A stretch of 64,000 nt of DNA. Source: Variovorax sp. TBS-050B. Its GTDB lineage: Bacteria; Pseudomonadota; Gammaproteobacteria; Burkholderiales; Burkholderiaceae_C. The DNA is taken from contig NZ_JARXYR010000002.1 in assembly GCF_029893635.1 (NCBI RefSeq), forward strand, positions 2,889,001-2,953,000. The letters are read 5' to 3'. Position numbers and translations under genes: made by a program. Under the pieces are notes generated by a model. The model searched no databases. It had not been told where the DNA came from and saw nothing but the letters and a program-made list of their open reading frames with translations. The stretch's first letter is position 1; the number at the start of each line of letters is the position of its first letter. Of the stretch, positions 38,258 to 46,892 are shown piece by piece.

Positions 38258-38773
38258 ATGAATCCACCTTGGGTTGAGTTTCCCGACATTCCGATGGGGA
38301 GCGCCGGCTGGCGCATGGGCCACGGTGAGCCGTATATGCAACGCTGGACCGCCTGGTATCAAGCACGTTCAGCGGACGAACGCCGCGTCTATCAGACTTC
38401 ATGGCGCGAGCCGCGAGATTGGGCAGGGTTCTTTGCCTATGTCGATGATGGAACCCTCCCGCCGTCTGTTGCAGAGCGTCGCGCTCGGCTAGAGGAGCCG
38501 CAGCGACCGCCATCGCCTGACGAGCGAAGCATCCTCGATTACTACCGAGCGCAGTGGCTGATTCGTCGTCACATGCGACAGATTGACCAATTTCAGGTTT
38601 CCGCCCGCCATCCCTCGCCTTACCTCGGTGAGCGAGACGGTGAGCACCTGATGGGCTACTACGAAGACCCTGACGGTTCTTGGTGGCGCGTGAGCAACCC
38701 GAATGGGGGTGGCTTGGAGATGCTTCGCATCGACGCGGAGCTTCTGCGCGATTGGAAAGAACGACTGCTTTAG
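38258..38773 (+). CDS. Hypothetical protein
   Basis: 171 residues, soluble, rich in aromatic and charged residues (MQRWTAWYQARSADERRVYQTSWREPRDWAGFF-type sequence in the first half). The end has YYEDPDGSWWRVSNPNGGG. No transmembrane segment, signal or known motif. It lies 53 bases after the previous unknown gene on the same strand and shares its lower GC content. It is the last gene before the convergent chrR gene. Confidence 0.55.
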   Translation: MNPPWVEFPDIPMGSAGWRMGHGEPYMQRWTAWYQARSADERRVYQTSWREPRDWAGFFAYVDDGTLPPSVAERRARLEEPQRPPSPDERSILDYYRAQWLIRRHMRQIDQFQVSARHPSPYLGERDGEHLMGYYEDPDGSWWRVSNPNGGGLEMLRIDAELLRDWKERLL

Positions 38774-38855
38774 AGAAATCCAGAGGTCGGCTTAGGGGCC
38801 CAAAGCAGCCCTTGCCCCACCCCCTCAACAGCCCACAACGGCACCCCCCCACACC

Positions 38856-39518
38856 TCACATCCCCACCAACGCCCCCAGCGTCCGCGCAATGACCCCATT
38901 GAACAGCACCCGCCCGCGCACCGAGGCCAGGCAGATGCATTCGCTGGCGGCCTGCACCACCGGCTGGTGGTGAAAGCTGCCGTCGCCTTCGTCGAAATCA
39001 CCGGGGCCGAACAGTGCGCGGCCGTCGTGGAAGGTGCCGTACATCACCTGCGTGAGCTCGGAATCGCTGTGGGTGTGCATCGGCAGGTTCTTGCCCGCGC
39101 CGATGCGCAGCAGGAAGACGTTGGCCGCGGGGTCGTCCGGCAGGGTGACGCGGCTCCAGCGCATGCCGGGGCCGAGCCAGCGCCAGGGCGTGGCGGGGCA
39201 GTCGGCCAGCGAGCGCGGCCAGGCCATGCCGGGCGGCAGGGCGGGGCGCCGGAGCGGGGCGGCTTGCTCCGGGGGGGATGGCGAGCTCGCTGCCGCGTCG
39301 ATGGCGGCGATGGTGCGCGCGAGCGCATCGGGCGCCATGGCGTGGGGCGGCAGTTCTTCCAGCAGCGCGCCGCCGACCGTCTCGAAGACGCGCATGCGCT
39401 CGCGGCAGTGCGCGCAGCCTTCGAGGTGGGCGGCAACGACCACCGAATGTCCGCGCTCGAGGCTGCCGGCCGCATGGGCCAGCAGCAGTTCGTCGCCGGG
39501 ATGGTGTTGGATGGTCAT
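38856..39518 (-). CDS. chrR: ChrR-family anti-sigma factor (ZAS domain plus cupin)
   Basis: 220 residues. The N-terminal zinc anti-sigma domain has the Hx3Cx2C motif (AAHLEGCAHCRERM, near residues 29-40), which holds the ECF sigma factor inactive. The C-terminal cupin domain (about 120-205) contains PMHTHSDSE, LTQVMYGTFHDG and the later HHQ, as in ChrR, where it is needed for the singlet-oxygen response. The start overlaps the sigma gene stop by 4 bases, the standard sigma/anti-sigma coupling. Confidence 0.92.
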   Translation of the reverse strand: MTIQHHPGDELLLAHAAGSLERGHSVVVAAHLEGCAHCRERMRVFETVGGALLEELPPHAMAPDALARTIAAIDAAASSPSPPEQAAPLRRPALPPGMAWPRSLADCPATPWRWLGPGMRWSRVTLPDDPAANVFLLRIGAGKNLPMHTHSDSELTQVMYGTFHDGRALFGPGDFDEGDGSFHHQPVVQAASECICLASVRGRVLFNGVIARTLGALVGM

Positions 39519-40081
39519 GGTTCGAGTCGGTCGAGCAGCCGGCGCAGATGGCGAACGGCCAGGCGCACGCGCGATTTGACGGTGCCGAGCGGAAGGCCGA
39601 GCGTGGCGGCGATCTGCGCATGCGGCTGCTCTTCGTAGAAGGAAAGGCGCAGCACGTGCGCCTGTTCGGGCGGCAGCTGGGCCATGGCTTCGCGCACGCC
39701 GGCCTCGCGCTGCCGGGCGAGCAGCAGCTCGTCGGGCTGGGGCAGGGGGTCCGGCGCATCGTCGCCCTCGTCCTCGGACACGCCGATCTCCGCCGTGCGG
39801 TTGCCCGCGCGCCGGAAATGGTCCACCCGCAGGTTGCGCGCGATGGTGAAGATCCAGGTCGAGACGCCGGCGCGGCGGGCGTCGAAGCTCGCGGCCTTGC
39901 GCCACACGTTGACCATGGCCTCCTGCGCCAGCTCTTCGGCCAGGCCCTCGGAGGTGCCGAGCCGGATCAGGTACGACTTGACGCGCGGCGCGAAATGCTT
40001 GAACAGCGCGGCGAAGGCCTGCCTGTCGCCGTGGCGTGCCATGGCTTCGGCCAGGCGGGTGAGTTCTTCGCTTGTCGGCAT
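39515..40081 (-). CDS. ECF RNA polymerase sigma factor, RpoE/ChrR-partner type
   Basis: 188 residues from ATG 40081. Region 2 contains FKHFAPRVKSYLIRLGTSEGLAEELAQEAM and VSTWIFTIARNLRVDHFRR; region 4 contains LPPEQAHVLRLSFYEEQPHAQIAATLGLPLGTVKSRV. Frame continues upstream to ATG 40180, which has a good AGGAG site, but the family domain begins at the inner start and the mapped promoter motif (40189-40214) would make the outer start almost leaderless. I favour 40081, with 40180 possible. It probably drives its own promoter and two operons that share the motif. Confidence 0.88.
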   Translation of the reverse strand: MPTSEELTRLAEAMARHGDRQAFAALFKHFAPRVKSYLIRLGTSEGLAEELAQEAMVNVWRKAASFDARRAGVSTWIFTIARNLRVDHFRRAGNRTAEIGVSEDEGDDAPDPLPQPDELLLARQREAGVREAMAQLPPEQAHVLRLSFYEEQPHAQIAATLGLPLGTVKSRVRLAVRHLRRLLDRLEP

Positions 40082-40188
40082 CGCGTCGCGGCCCTGATGC
40101 AGTGTCACGATCGACAGCCAGGGCGCGCGCGGCGCGGCGCGCGAACGGACCGGTGCCTGGGGATGTCGGACGGTGTTCATGCTGCTCC

Positions 40189-40214
40189 TACGCACCGCCG
40201 GCGGGATTAGATCA
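40189..40214 (-). promoter_or_regulatory. ECF sigma autoregulatory promoter
   Basis: Reading leftward: TGATCTA (40214-40208), 12 bases, GTGCGTA (40195-40189). It matches the two rightward motifs in spacing and in both boxes. Transcription would begin near 40182, just upstream of the sigma gene, implying self-activation of the sigma/chrR operon. Confidence 0.62.
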
Positions 40215-40241
40215 CAGCGCGGAAACGGAAGAGCCCGGTAA

Positions 40242-40265
40242 ATCCAAACCGGAAAGGGCTGCGTA
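40242..40265 (+). promoter_or_regulatory. ECF sigma promoter before FAD/DUF1365/CFA operon
   Basis: ATCCA (40242-40246), 12 bases, CTGCGTA (40259-40265), ending 31 bases before the start at 40297. Same boxes and spacing as the promoter at 33261 and the divergent sigma promoter. Confidence 0.65.
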
Positions 40266-40296
40266 CAAGCGGCTACATCTTCTTTCCGGAGCCCTC

Positions 40297-41676
40297 ATGA
40301 CCGTTGCCGCCGCCCCCGAGGCGCCCCTGCCGCCCACGCATGCACCCGGCGGGCCGGTGCTCGACATCGCCGTCGTCGGGAGCGGCATCTCGGGCCTTGC
40401 GGCGGGCTGGCTGCTGTCGCAGCGGCACCGCGTCACGGTGTACGAGGCCGACAGCCGCGCCGGCGGCCACAGCAACACCGTGCAGGTGGGCGCCGGCCCC
40501 GGGGCGATCGCGGTGGACACCGGCTTCATCGTCTACAACGAATCGGCGTACCCGAACCTCACGGCGCTGTTCGCGCACCTGGGCGTGGCGACGCAGCCCG
40601 CGGAGATGTCGTTCGCGGTGAGCCTGGACGGCGGCGCACTGGAGTATTCGGGCAGCGGGCTGCGGGGGCTGTTCGCGCAGCGCGCCAATCTCGTGCGGCC
40701 GCGCTTCTGGTCGATGCTGCGCGAGCTGGTGCGCTTCTACCGGCAGGCGCCCGGCGAAGCGGCGCGCTTCGGGCTCGCGCCGCTCGACAGCTACCTGGAT
40801 GCACGCGGCTACGGCCGCGCCTTCCGCGAAGACCACCTGTACCCGATGGCCGCGGCCATCTGGTCCACGCCCGCCGCGCGCATCGGCGACTATCCGACCG
40901 AAGCCTTCGTCCGCTTCTGCGAGAACCACCATCTGCTGAACCTGGGCGACCGGCCCGCGTGGCGCACGGTGACCGGCGGCAGCGCGCGCTATGTGGCGCG
41001 GCTGGCCGAGGGCATCGGCGAACCGCTGCGGCTCGACAGCGCCGTGCTCGAACTGCGGCGCGAGGCCGGCGGCGTCTTCGTGCGCACCGAGCGTGCGGCG
41101 GCGCCCCGGCGCTTCGACCATGTGGTGATCGCCGCGCATGCCGATCAGGCGCTGCGCCTGCTGCCCGACGCGACTGCCGACGAGACGCGGCTGCTGGGCG
41201 CCTTCGGCTACAGCCGCAACCGCGCGGTGCTGCACAGCGACCCGGCGCTGATGCCGCGGCGCCGCGCGGTCTGGTCGAGCTGGAACTACGCCGCCGACCG
41301 CCGCCGCGACGGCGCGCCGTGCGTCACCTACTGGATGAACCGGCTGCAGGGCATTGCGGACGACACGCCGCTCTTTCTCACGCTGAACCCGGCGCAGGAG
41401 CCGGCGCGCGAGCACCTGATCCGCAGCGAGGTCTACGAGCACCCGGTGTTCGACCCCCACGCCATGCGCGCGCAGGACGAACTGTGGTCGCTGCAGGGGC
41501 AGCGCCGCACCTGGTTCTGCGGGGCCTACTTCGGCGCCGGTTTCCATGAGGACGGGCTGCAGGCCGGCCTGGCGGTGGCCGAGGCGCTCGGCGGCGTGCG
41601 CCGGCCCTGGACGGTGGCCGACGAGTCGGGCCGCATCCGGCTGCGCTCCACCTTGGCGGCGGAGGCCCTCGCTTGA
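40297..41676 (+). CDS. FAD-dependent amine-oxidase-like protein in CFA operon
   Basis: 459 residues. The FAD Rossmann motif VVGSGISGLAAGWLLSQ (GxGxxG) is near residue 26, then EADSRAGGHSNTV and the C-terminal FCGAYFGAGFHEDGLQAGLAVAEAL. The family travels with DUF1365 and CFA-synthase genes in ChrR regulons. A FAD enzyme next to a fatty-acyl methyltransferase parallels the pair reported to make methylated furan fatty acids in Rhodobacter, so a fatty-acyl desaturase or oxidase is a reasonable guess. Overlaps the next gene by 4 bases (TTGA). Confidence 0.85.
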   Translation: MTVAAAPEAPLPPTHAPGGPVLDIAVVGSGISGLAAGWLLSQRHRVTVYEADSRAGGHSNTVQVGAGPGAIAVDTGFIVYNESAYPNLTALFAHLGVATQPAEMSFAVSLDGGALEYSGSGLRGLFAQRANLVRPRFWSMLRELVRFYRQAPGEAARFGLAPLDSYLDARGYGRAFREDHLYPMAAAIWSTPAARIGDYPTEAFVRFCENHHLLNLGDRPAWRTVTGGSARYVARLAEGIGEPLRLDSAVLELRREAGGVFVRTERAAAPRRFDHVVIAAHADQALRLLPDATADETRLLGAFGYSRNRAVLHSDPALMPRRRAVWSSWNYAADRRRDGAPCVTYWMNRLQGIADDTPLFLTLNPAQEPAREHLIRSEVYEHPVFDPHAMRAQDELWSLQGQRRTWFCGAYFGAGFHEDGLQAGLAVAEALGGVRRPWTVADESGRIRLRSTLAAEALA

Positions 41677-42470
41677 ACGACGAGGCCGCCCTCTACGTCG
41701 GCCGCGTCATGCACCAGCGGCTGCGCCCGGCGCGCCATCGCCTGGCGTACCGCATGTTCTCGATGCTGGTGGACGTCGATGCGTTGCCGGCGCTCTCCGC
41801 GCGGCTGCGGCTTTTTTCGTTCGACCGCTTCAACCTGTTCAGCCTGCACGCACGCGACTACGGCGCAGGCAGCGACGACGGCCTGCGCCCGCACGTGGAG
41901 CGCCAGCTGCAGGCCGCGGGCCTGGTCACCGGCGGCGCGATCCGCCTGCTGACGATGCCGCGCATCCTGGGCCACGTGTTCAACCCGTTGAGCGTGTATT
42001 TCTGCGACCACCCCGGAGGCGGGCTGCAGGCGGTGCTCTACGAGGTGAACAACACCTTCGGCCAGCGCCACGGCTACCTGATTCCGGTGCGCGAAGACCA
42101 ACGCCATGGCGGGCCTGTCGCGCAACAGTGCGGCAAGCACTTCCATGTCTCGCCGTTCCTCGATCTCGAGATGCGCTACGACTTCCGCGTCGAGCCGCCC
42201 GATGCCGCGCGGCCGGGGCTCGGCATCGGCATCACGGTGTCGGACGCCGAAGGGCCGGTGCTCGTGGCGCGCTTCGATGCCGCGCGCCGCCCGCTCGGCG
42301 ACGCGGCGCTGGCGCGCGTGTTCTTCACCCATCCGCTGCTGACCCTGAAGGTGGTCGCCGCCATCCACTGGGAAGCGCTGCGGCTGTGGATCAAGGGCGC
42401 GCGCGTGCGCAGCTGCCCGCCCGCGCCGGCGCAGCCGGTGAGCATCGTTGCTGGAACCAAGGACTCATGA
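41673..42470 (+). CDS. DUF1365 family protein
   Basis: 265 residues. Family signature sequence: VMHQRLRPARHRLAYRMFSMLVD, then ILGHVFNPLSVYFC, and QCGKHFHVSPFLDLEMRYDFRV. Usually encoded between the FAD protein and CFA synthase and thought to assist the same lipid modification; activity unknown. TTG 41673 overlaps the upstream stop, with a GGAGG site at 41661-41665; no better start exists before the conserved core. Confidence 0.88.
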   Translation: MNDEAALYVGRVMHQRLRPARHRLAYRMFSMLVDVDALPALSARLRLFSFDRFNLFSLHARDYGAGSDDGLRPHVERQLQAAGLVTGGAIRLLTMPRILGHVFNPLSVYFCDHPGGGLQAVLYEVNNTFGQRHGYLIPVREDQRHGGPVAQQCGKHFHVSPFLDLEMRYDFRVEPPDAARPGLGIGITVSDAEGPVLVARFDAARRPLGDAALARVFFTHPLLTLKVVAAIHWEALRLWIKGARVRSCPPAPAQPVSIVAGTKDS

Positions 42471-43744
42471 ACACCTCTTCTTCCTCATCGCCGAACGGTC
42501 TGAACGCCGAGGCCCTGGACCCCGCCGCCGCCTTCGCCCCTGCGGCGTGGACGCGCCGGCCGCTGCGGCGGCTGCTGGCGCGCCTGCTGCGCCGCGTGCG
42601 CTGCGGCAGCGTCGCGGTCGAACTGCCGGGCGGCGAGCGCGTGGAAGGCCGCGGCGCCGCCGACGGGCCGCACGCGGCCATCAGCCTGCATCGCTGGCGT
42701 CCGCTCGCACGCCTGCTGCTGCGCGGCGACATCGGCCTGGCGGAGTCGTACCGCGACGGCGACTGGTCGAGCCCGGACCTCACGGCGCTGCTCGAATTCG
42801 GCATCCGCAACGAAGCGGCCTGGGGGCGCGCCTTCGAAGCCGCGCTGCCCGCCCGCTGGTTCGGCCGCGCGGTGCACGGCCTGCGCGCCAACACGCGCCG
42901 CGGCAGCCGCCGCAACATCGCCTTCCACTACGACATGGGCAACGCGTTCTACGCCAAGTGGCTCGATCCCGACCTGATCTATTCGAGCGCGCTCTACGCC
43001 ACCGGCGACGAGACGCTCGAAGAAGCGCAGGCGGCCAAGATCGCGCGCATTGCCGAACTGCTCGCGCCTGCGGCGGACGACCGCGTGCTCGAGATCGGAT
43101 GCGGCTGGGGCGCGCTCGCCCTCGCGCTGGCCGACCGGCACGGCGCACGCGTGACCGGCCTCACGCTCTCGACCGAGCAGCTCGCGCATGCGCGGCAGCG
43201 CGTGGATGCGCAGGGCCTGGGCTCGCGCGTCGACCTGCGGCTGCAGGATTACCGCGATGCCGAAGGAAGCTACGACCGCATCGTGTCGATCGAGATGCTC
43301 GAGGCCGTGGGCGAGCGCTACTGGCCGGTGTACTTCGACACGCTGCGCCGGCGTCTCGCACCGGGCGGCGTGGCGGTGGTGCAGGTGATCACCATGGCCG
43401 ATACGCACTTCGAGCGCTACCGCCGCAGCCCCGACTTCATCCAGCGCTTCATCTTCCCGGGCGGCATGCTGCCTTCGGTGAGCGCCCTCGAAGCGGAGGC
43501 GGCCCGCGCCGGCCTCACGCTGGCCCGGGCCGAATCCTTCGGCGCCAGCTATGCGGCCACGCTCGCCGAATGGCGGCATCGCTTCCTCGCGGCCTGGCCC
43601 TCGATCGAACCGCTGGGCTTCGATGCCGCGTTCAAGCGGCTGTGGGAGTACTACCTCTGCTACTGCGAGGCAGGCTTCATGGCCGAGCGGGTCGACGTCG
43701 GCCTCTTCACGCTGAAGCACCGCGCATCCGCAGCCTGCACCTGA
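42467..43744 (+). CDS. Cyclopropane-fatty-acyl-phospholipid synthase family methyltransferase
   Basis: 425 residues. An N-terminal lipid-binding part (about 60-150: GDIGLAESYRDGDWSSPDLTALLEF) precedes the SAM fold: HYDMGNAFYAKWLDPDLIYSSA, SAM motif VLEIGCGWGALAL near residue 207, and IVSIEMLEAVGERYWPVYF. The CFA signature FIFPGGMLPS and a C-terminal YYLCYCEAGF are present. It transfers a methyl or methylene group from SAM to unsaturated acyl chains in phospholipids, a membrane adaptation to oxidative or light stress. ATGA overlap with DUF1365. Confidence 0.92.
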   Translation: MNTSSSSSPNGLNAEALDPAAAFAPAAWTRRPLRRLLARLLRRVRCGSVAVELPGGERVEGRGAADGPHAAISLHRWRPLARLLLRGDIGLAESYRDGDWSSPDLTALLEFGIRNEAAWGRAFEAALPARWFGRAVHGLRANTRRGSRRNIAFHYDMGNAFYAKWLDPDLIYSSALYATGDETLEEAQAAKIARIAELLAPAADDRVLEIGCGWGALALALADRHGARVTGLTLSTEQLAHARQRVDAQGLGSRVDLRLQDYRDAEGSYDRIVSIEMLEAVGERYWPVYFDTLRRRLAPGGVAVVQVITMADTHFERYRRSPDFIQRFIFPGGMLPSVSALEAEAARAGLTLARAESFGASYAATLAEWRHRFLAAWPSIEPLGFDAAFKRLWEYYLCYCEAGFMAERVDVGLFTLKHRASAACT

Positions 43745-43759
43745 AGCAGGAGCGGGCCG

Positions 43760-45085
43760 CTAGCGCGCAGGCTGCACCGCGTCCGCGGGCGCCTCCCCGG
43801 CCACCGGCGAGCGGCCGATCATCCAGGCGCAGGCCGCCGACACCACGCCCGCGAACAGCACGTACATGCAGATCTGCCAGGGATCGCCGCCGCCCGACTT
43901 GAGCAGCGCGGTGGCGATGATCGGCGTGATGCCCGAGGCGAAGATGCCCGAGAACTGGTAGACGAAGGAGATGCCGGTGTAGCGCACCTTGGCATCGAAC
44001 AGGTCGCAGAAGAGGGCGGCCTCGGGCCCGTACACCGACGCGTAGAGGATGCCGAACGGAATGATGATCGCGAGCCACACCAGCAGCACGTTGCCGCCGC
44101 TGTGCGTCATCAGCCAGAAGCCCGGGAACGCCGACACCGCGGTGATCAGCGAGCCCCACATGTAGACCTTCGGCCGCCCGAGCCGGTCGGACATGCGACC
44201 GAAAAACGGGATCGCGAAGCACATCACCACCGCCGCCGCCATCACGCCGAGCAGCGCGTCGGTGCGGTCGAGCTTCAGCGTGCTCGTGAGGTAGTTGATC
44301 GAGAACACGCCGAACACGTTGAAGAACACGCCGTCGATGTAGCGCGCGCCCATGCCCTTGAGCACGTTGCCGGGATAGCGCCGCAGCATGTCCATGAACG
44401 GAATCCGCAGCTCGGCATTGCGCGCCTTCACGGCGGTGAACTCCGGCGTCTCCTGCACGTGCAGCCGGATGTACATGCCCACGATCACCATCACGCCCGA
44501 GAGCAGGAAGGCGATGCGCCAGCCCCACGAGAGGAACTGCTCGTCCGTCAGCAGCCAAGACAGCAGCGCCACCACGCCCGAGGCCATGCACAGGCCGATC
44601 GCCAGGCCGATCTGCGGGAGCGAGGCGTAGAAGCCGCGTTTCTCCTTCGGCGCGTACTCGTAGGCCATGAGCACCGCGCCGCCCCATTCGCCGCCCAGGC
44701 CGATGCCCTGTGCGATGCGCAGCAGAAGCAGCAGCAACGGCGCCGCGATGCCGATCTGCGCATAGGTGGGCACCAGCCCGATCAGGAAGGTGGCCACGCC
44801 CATGATCATCAGCGTGATGACCAGCATGCTCTTGCGGCCGATCTTGTCGCCGAAGTGGCCGAAGATCACGCCGCCCAGCGGCCGCGTGACGAAGCCGACG
44901 GCGAAGGTGGTATAGGCCAGCAAGGTCGACACCACCGGATCGCTGCCCGGGAAGTAGAGCTTGTTGAACACGATGCCAGCCACCACGCCGTAGAGGAAGA
45001 AGTCGTACCACTCGATGGTGGCGCCCACCAGGGCCGACACCACGACCCTGCGGACCGATTTCTCGTCGCTCGTTGCTGCGCTCAT
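43760..45085 (-). CDS. MFS transporter, metabolite:H+ symporter (MHS) type
   Basis: 441 residues, 12 spans expected. MHS markers: ATIEWYDFFLYGVVAGIVF in the first span, TRPLGGVIFGHFGDKIGRK loop, and GEWGGAVLMAYEYAPKEKRGFYASLPQIG. Members import organic acids such as citrate, shikimate or ketoglutarate. It follows the GMC dehydrogenase by 61 bases on the same strand, and the pair is divergent from an IclR regulator. That order resembles the isethionate import and oxidation genes of Cupriavidus, so isethionate is a candidate substrate. Confidence 0.88.
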   Translation of the reverse strand: MSAATSDEKSVRRVVVSALVGATIEWYDFFLYGVVAGIVFNKLYFPGSDPVVSTLLAYTTFAVGFVTRPLGGVIFGHFGDKIGRKSMLVITLMIMGVATFLIGLVPTYAQIGIAAPLLLLLLRIAQGIGLGGEWGGAVLMAYEYAPKEKRGFYASLPQIGLAIGLCMASGVVALLSWLLTDEQFLSWGWRIAFLLSGVMVIVGMYIRLHVQETPEFTAVKARNAELRIPFMDMLRRYPGNVLKGMGARYIDGVFFNVFGVFSINYLTSTLKLDRTDALLGVMAAAVVMCFAIPFFGRMSDRLGRPKVYMWGSLITAVSAFPGFWLMTHSGGNVLLVWLAIIIPFGILYASVYGPEAALFCDLFDAKVRYTGISFVYQFSGIFASGITPIIATALLKSGGGDPWQICMYVLFAGVVSAACAWMIGRSPVAGEAPADAVQPAR

Positions 45086-45146
45086 TTGTCTGTCTCCTAT
45101 GGGTTTTGTCGTCGCGGCCTCTGCGGGCCGTTCGCCGTTTGCGGAA

Positions 45147-46793
45147 CTAGATCTGAAGCGCCGGGGCCGCCGCGAGGGCGTCCTCCCGGATCATGTCGAC
45201 GGCCTTCTCGGCCATCATCACGGCCGGCGCGTTGGTGTTGCCCGACACCAGCGTGGGCATGGCCGAGCAGTCAATCACGCGCAGCCCCGCGACGCCGTGC
45301 ACGCGCAGCCGCGCGTCGACCACCGCGAGCGCATCGCGGCCCATGCGGCAGGTGCCGGTGGGATGGAAGATGGTGGCGCCGTTGTTGCGGCAGAACTCCA
45401 GCAGGTCGGCGTCGCTCGCCGCGCCGGGGCCGGGCTTCACCTCGCGCGTGACGTAGGAGCGCATCGCGGGCGAGGCGGCGATGGCGCGTGCGGCCTTCAC
45501 GCCGGCGACTGTGGTCGCGCGGTCGAGTTCGGTCGAGAGGTAGTTGGGCTGCATCTCGGGCGGCTCGGCCGCGTCGAGCGAACGGATGCGCACATGCCCG
45601 CGCGATTCCGGCCGCAGCTGGCACACCGACATCGTGAAGCCCGAGTACGGATGCACCTTGCCGCCCGCCATGTCGGCCGACAGCGTGGCGACGTGGAACT
45701 GGATGTCGGGCGTGGCCGCCACCGGCCGGCCGTGTTCGTCCTTCAGCGCGCGCATGAAGCAGCCGCCCTGGTTGATGCCCACCGCGAGCGGCCCCGTGCG
45801 GTGCATCAGCCACTCCATGCCCATGCTCGCCTGGCCGAACCAGGAGTTGAGCTGGTCGTTGGTGGTGATCGGCTTGGCGCATTCGTAGCCGAGGCGGATC
45901 TGCAGATGGTCCTGCAGGTTCTCGCCCACGCCCGGCAGTGCGTGCACCACCGGAATGCCGAAGCGCCCGAGCAGCTCGCGCGGCCCGACGCCCGAGAGCT
46001 GCAGCAGCTGCGGCGACTGGATCGAGCCCGCCGCGAGCAGCACCTCGGCGCGGCAGCGCGCGGTCTTCTCGACGCCGCCCTGGCGAAAGCGCACGCCCAC
46101 CGCGCGCCGGCCCTCGAACACCACCCGCGAGGCGAGCGCCTCGGTCTCGATGCGCAGGTTCGGCCGGTTCTTCGCCGGCCCGAGATAGGCCTTGGCCGTG
46201 CTGCAGCGCCAGCCCCGGTGCGTGGTGAGCTGGTAGTAGCCCGCGCCTTCCTGCGCCGTGCCGTTGAAGTCGTCGGTGCGCGGCACGCCGATCTGCGCCG
46301 CGCCGTCGATGAAGGCCTCGATCAGCTCGTGCTTCGCGCCGATGTCCGACACCTTGAGCGGGCCGTCGCCGCCGTGGAAGGCATCGCTGCCGCGCTGGTT
46401 GCCTTCGGAGCGGATGAAGTAGGGCAGCACGTCCTCGTAGCCCCAGCCCGCGTTGCCGAGCGCGGCCCAGTGGTCGTAGTCCTCGCGCTGGCCGCGGATG
46501 TAGATCAGCCCGTTGATCGAGCTCGATCCGCCCAGCGTCTTGCCGCGCGGCCAGTAGATGCGCCGGCCGTTCATGTTCGGATCGGGGTCGGTCTCGAAGC
46601 GCCAGTTGTAGGTGGGGCTCCACATCGTCTTGCCGTAGCCGATCGGCAGGTGGATCCACAGCGACCGGTCGGCCGGACCCGCCTCGAGCAGCAGCACGCG
46701 CGTGGCCGGGTCCTCGCTCAGGCGCCCCGCGAGCACGCAGCCCGCGGAGCCGGCGCCCACCACGATGTAATCGAACTCCGCGTCGCGCTGCAT
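45147..46793 (-). CDS. GMC-family FAD oxidoreductase (choline dehydrogenase-like), candidate isethionate dehydrogenase
   Basis: 548 residues. FAD motif [19 protein letters not shown] near residue 10, GMC signature 1 ([19 protein letters not shown]), signature 2 ([18 protein letters not shown]), and the C-terminal active-site region [26 protein letters not shown] and [14 protein letters not shown]. It oxidises an alcohol to an aldehyde. With the MFS carrier and an IclR regulator whose operator matches that of xsc, oxidation of isethionate to sulfoacetaldehyde is plausible; choline or other alcohols cannot be excluded. ATG 46793 gives the canonical N-terminus. Confidence 0.82.
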   Translation of the reverse strand: MQRDAEFDYIVVGAGSAGCVLAGRLSEDPATRVLLLEAGPADRSLWIHLPIGYGKTMWSPTYNWRFETDPDPNMNGRRIYWPRGKTLGGSSSINGLIYIRGQREDYDHWAALGNAGWGYEDVLPYFIRSEGNQRGSDAFHGGDGPLKVSDIGAKHELIEAFIDGAAQIGVPRTDDFNGTAQEGAGYYQLTTHRGWRCSTAKAYLGPAKNRPNLRIETEALASRVVFEGRRAVGVRFRQGGVEKTARCRAEVLLAAGSIQSPQLLQLSGVGPRELLGRFGIPVVHALPGVGENLQDHLQIRLGYECAKPITTNDQLNSWFGQASMGMEWLMHRTGPLAVGINQGGCFMRALKDEHGRPVAATPDIQFHVATLSADMAGGKVHPYSGFTMSVCQLRPESRGHVRIRSLDAAEPPEMQPNYLSTELDRATTVAGVKAARAIAASPAMRSYVTREVKPGPGAASDADLLEFCRNNGATIFHPTGTCRMGRDALAVVDARLRVHGVAGLRVIDCSAMPTLVSGNTNAPAVMMAEKAVDMIREDALAAAPALQI

Positions 46794-46858
46794 GGCACTC
46801 CTTGAGGGTGGAACAATCGGCATCCGGCGATGCGATGCATCCTAGGACAATGTTTTTC

Positions 46859-46873
46859 GGAACGCAACGTTCC
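46859..46873. promoter_or_regulatory. Palindromic IclR-type operator GGAAC-N5-GTTCC
   Basis: GGAACGCAACGTTCC lies between the divergent GMC and IclR genes, 20 bases before the IclR start. The same 15-base layout occurs before xsc, and a three-base-spacer version before the sulfoacetate operon. Confidence 0.65.
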
Positions 46874-46892
46874 ATTTTTAAGGTTTACCCGT

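Noticed and set aside
40235..40253. Inverted repeat CCGGT/ACCGG in the sigma/FAD gap as an operator
   Set aside because: Short arms overlapping the ECF -35 box; it has no counterpart at the other two ECF promoters.
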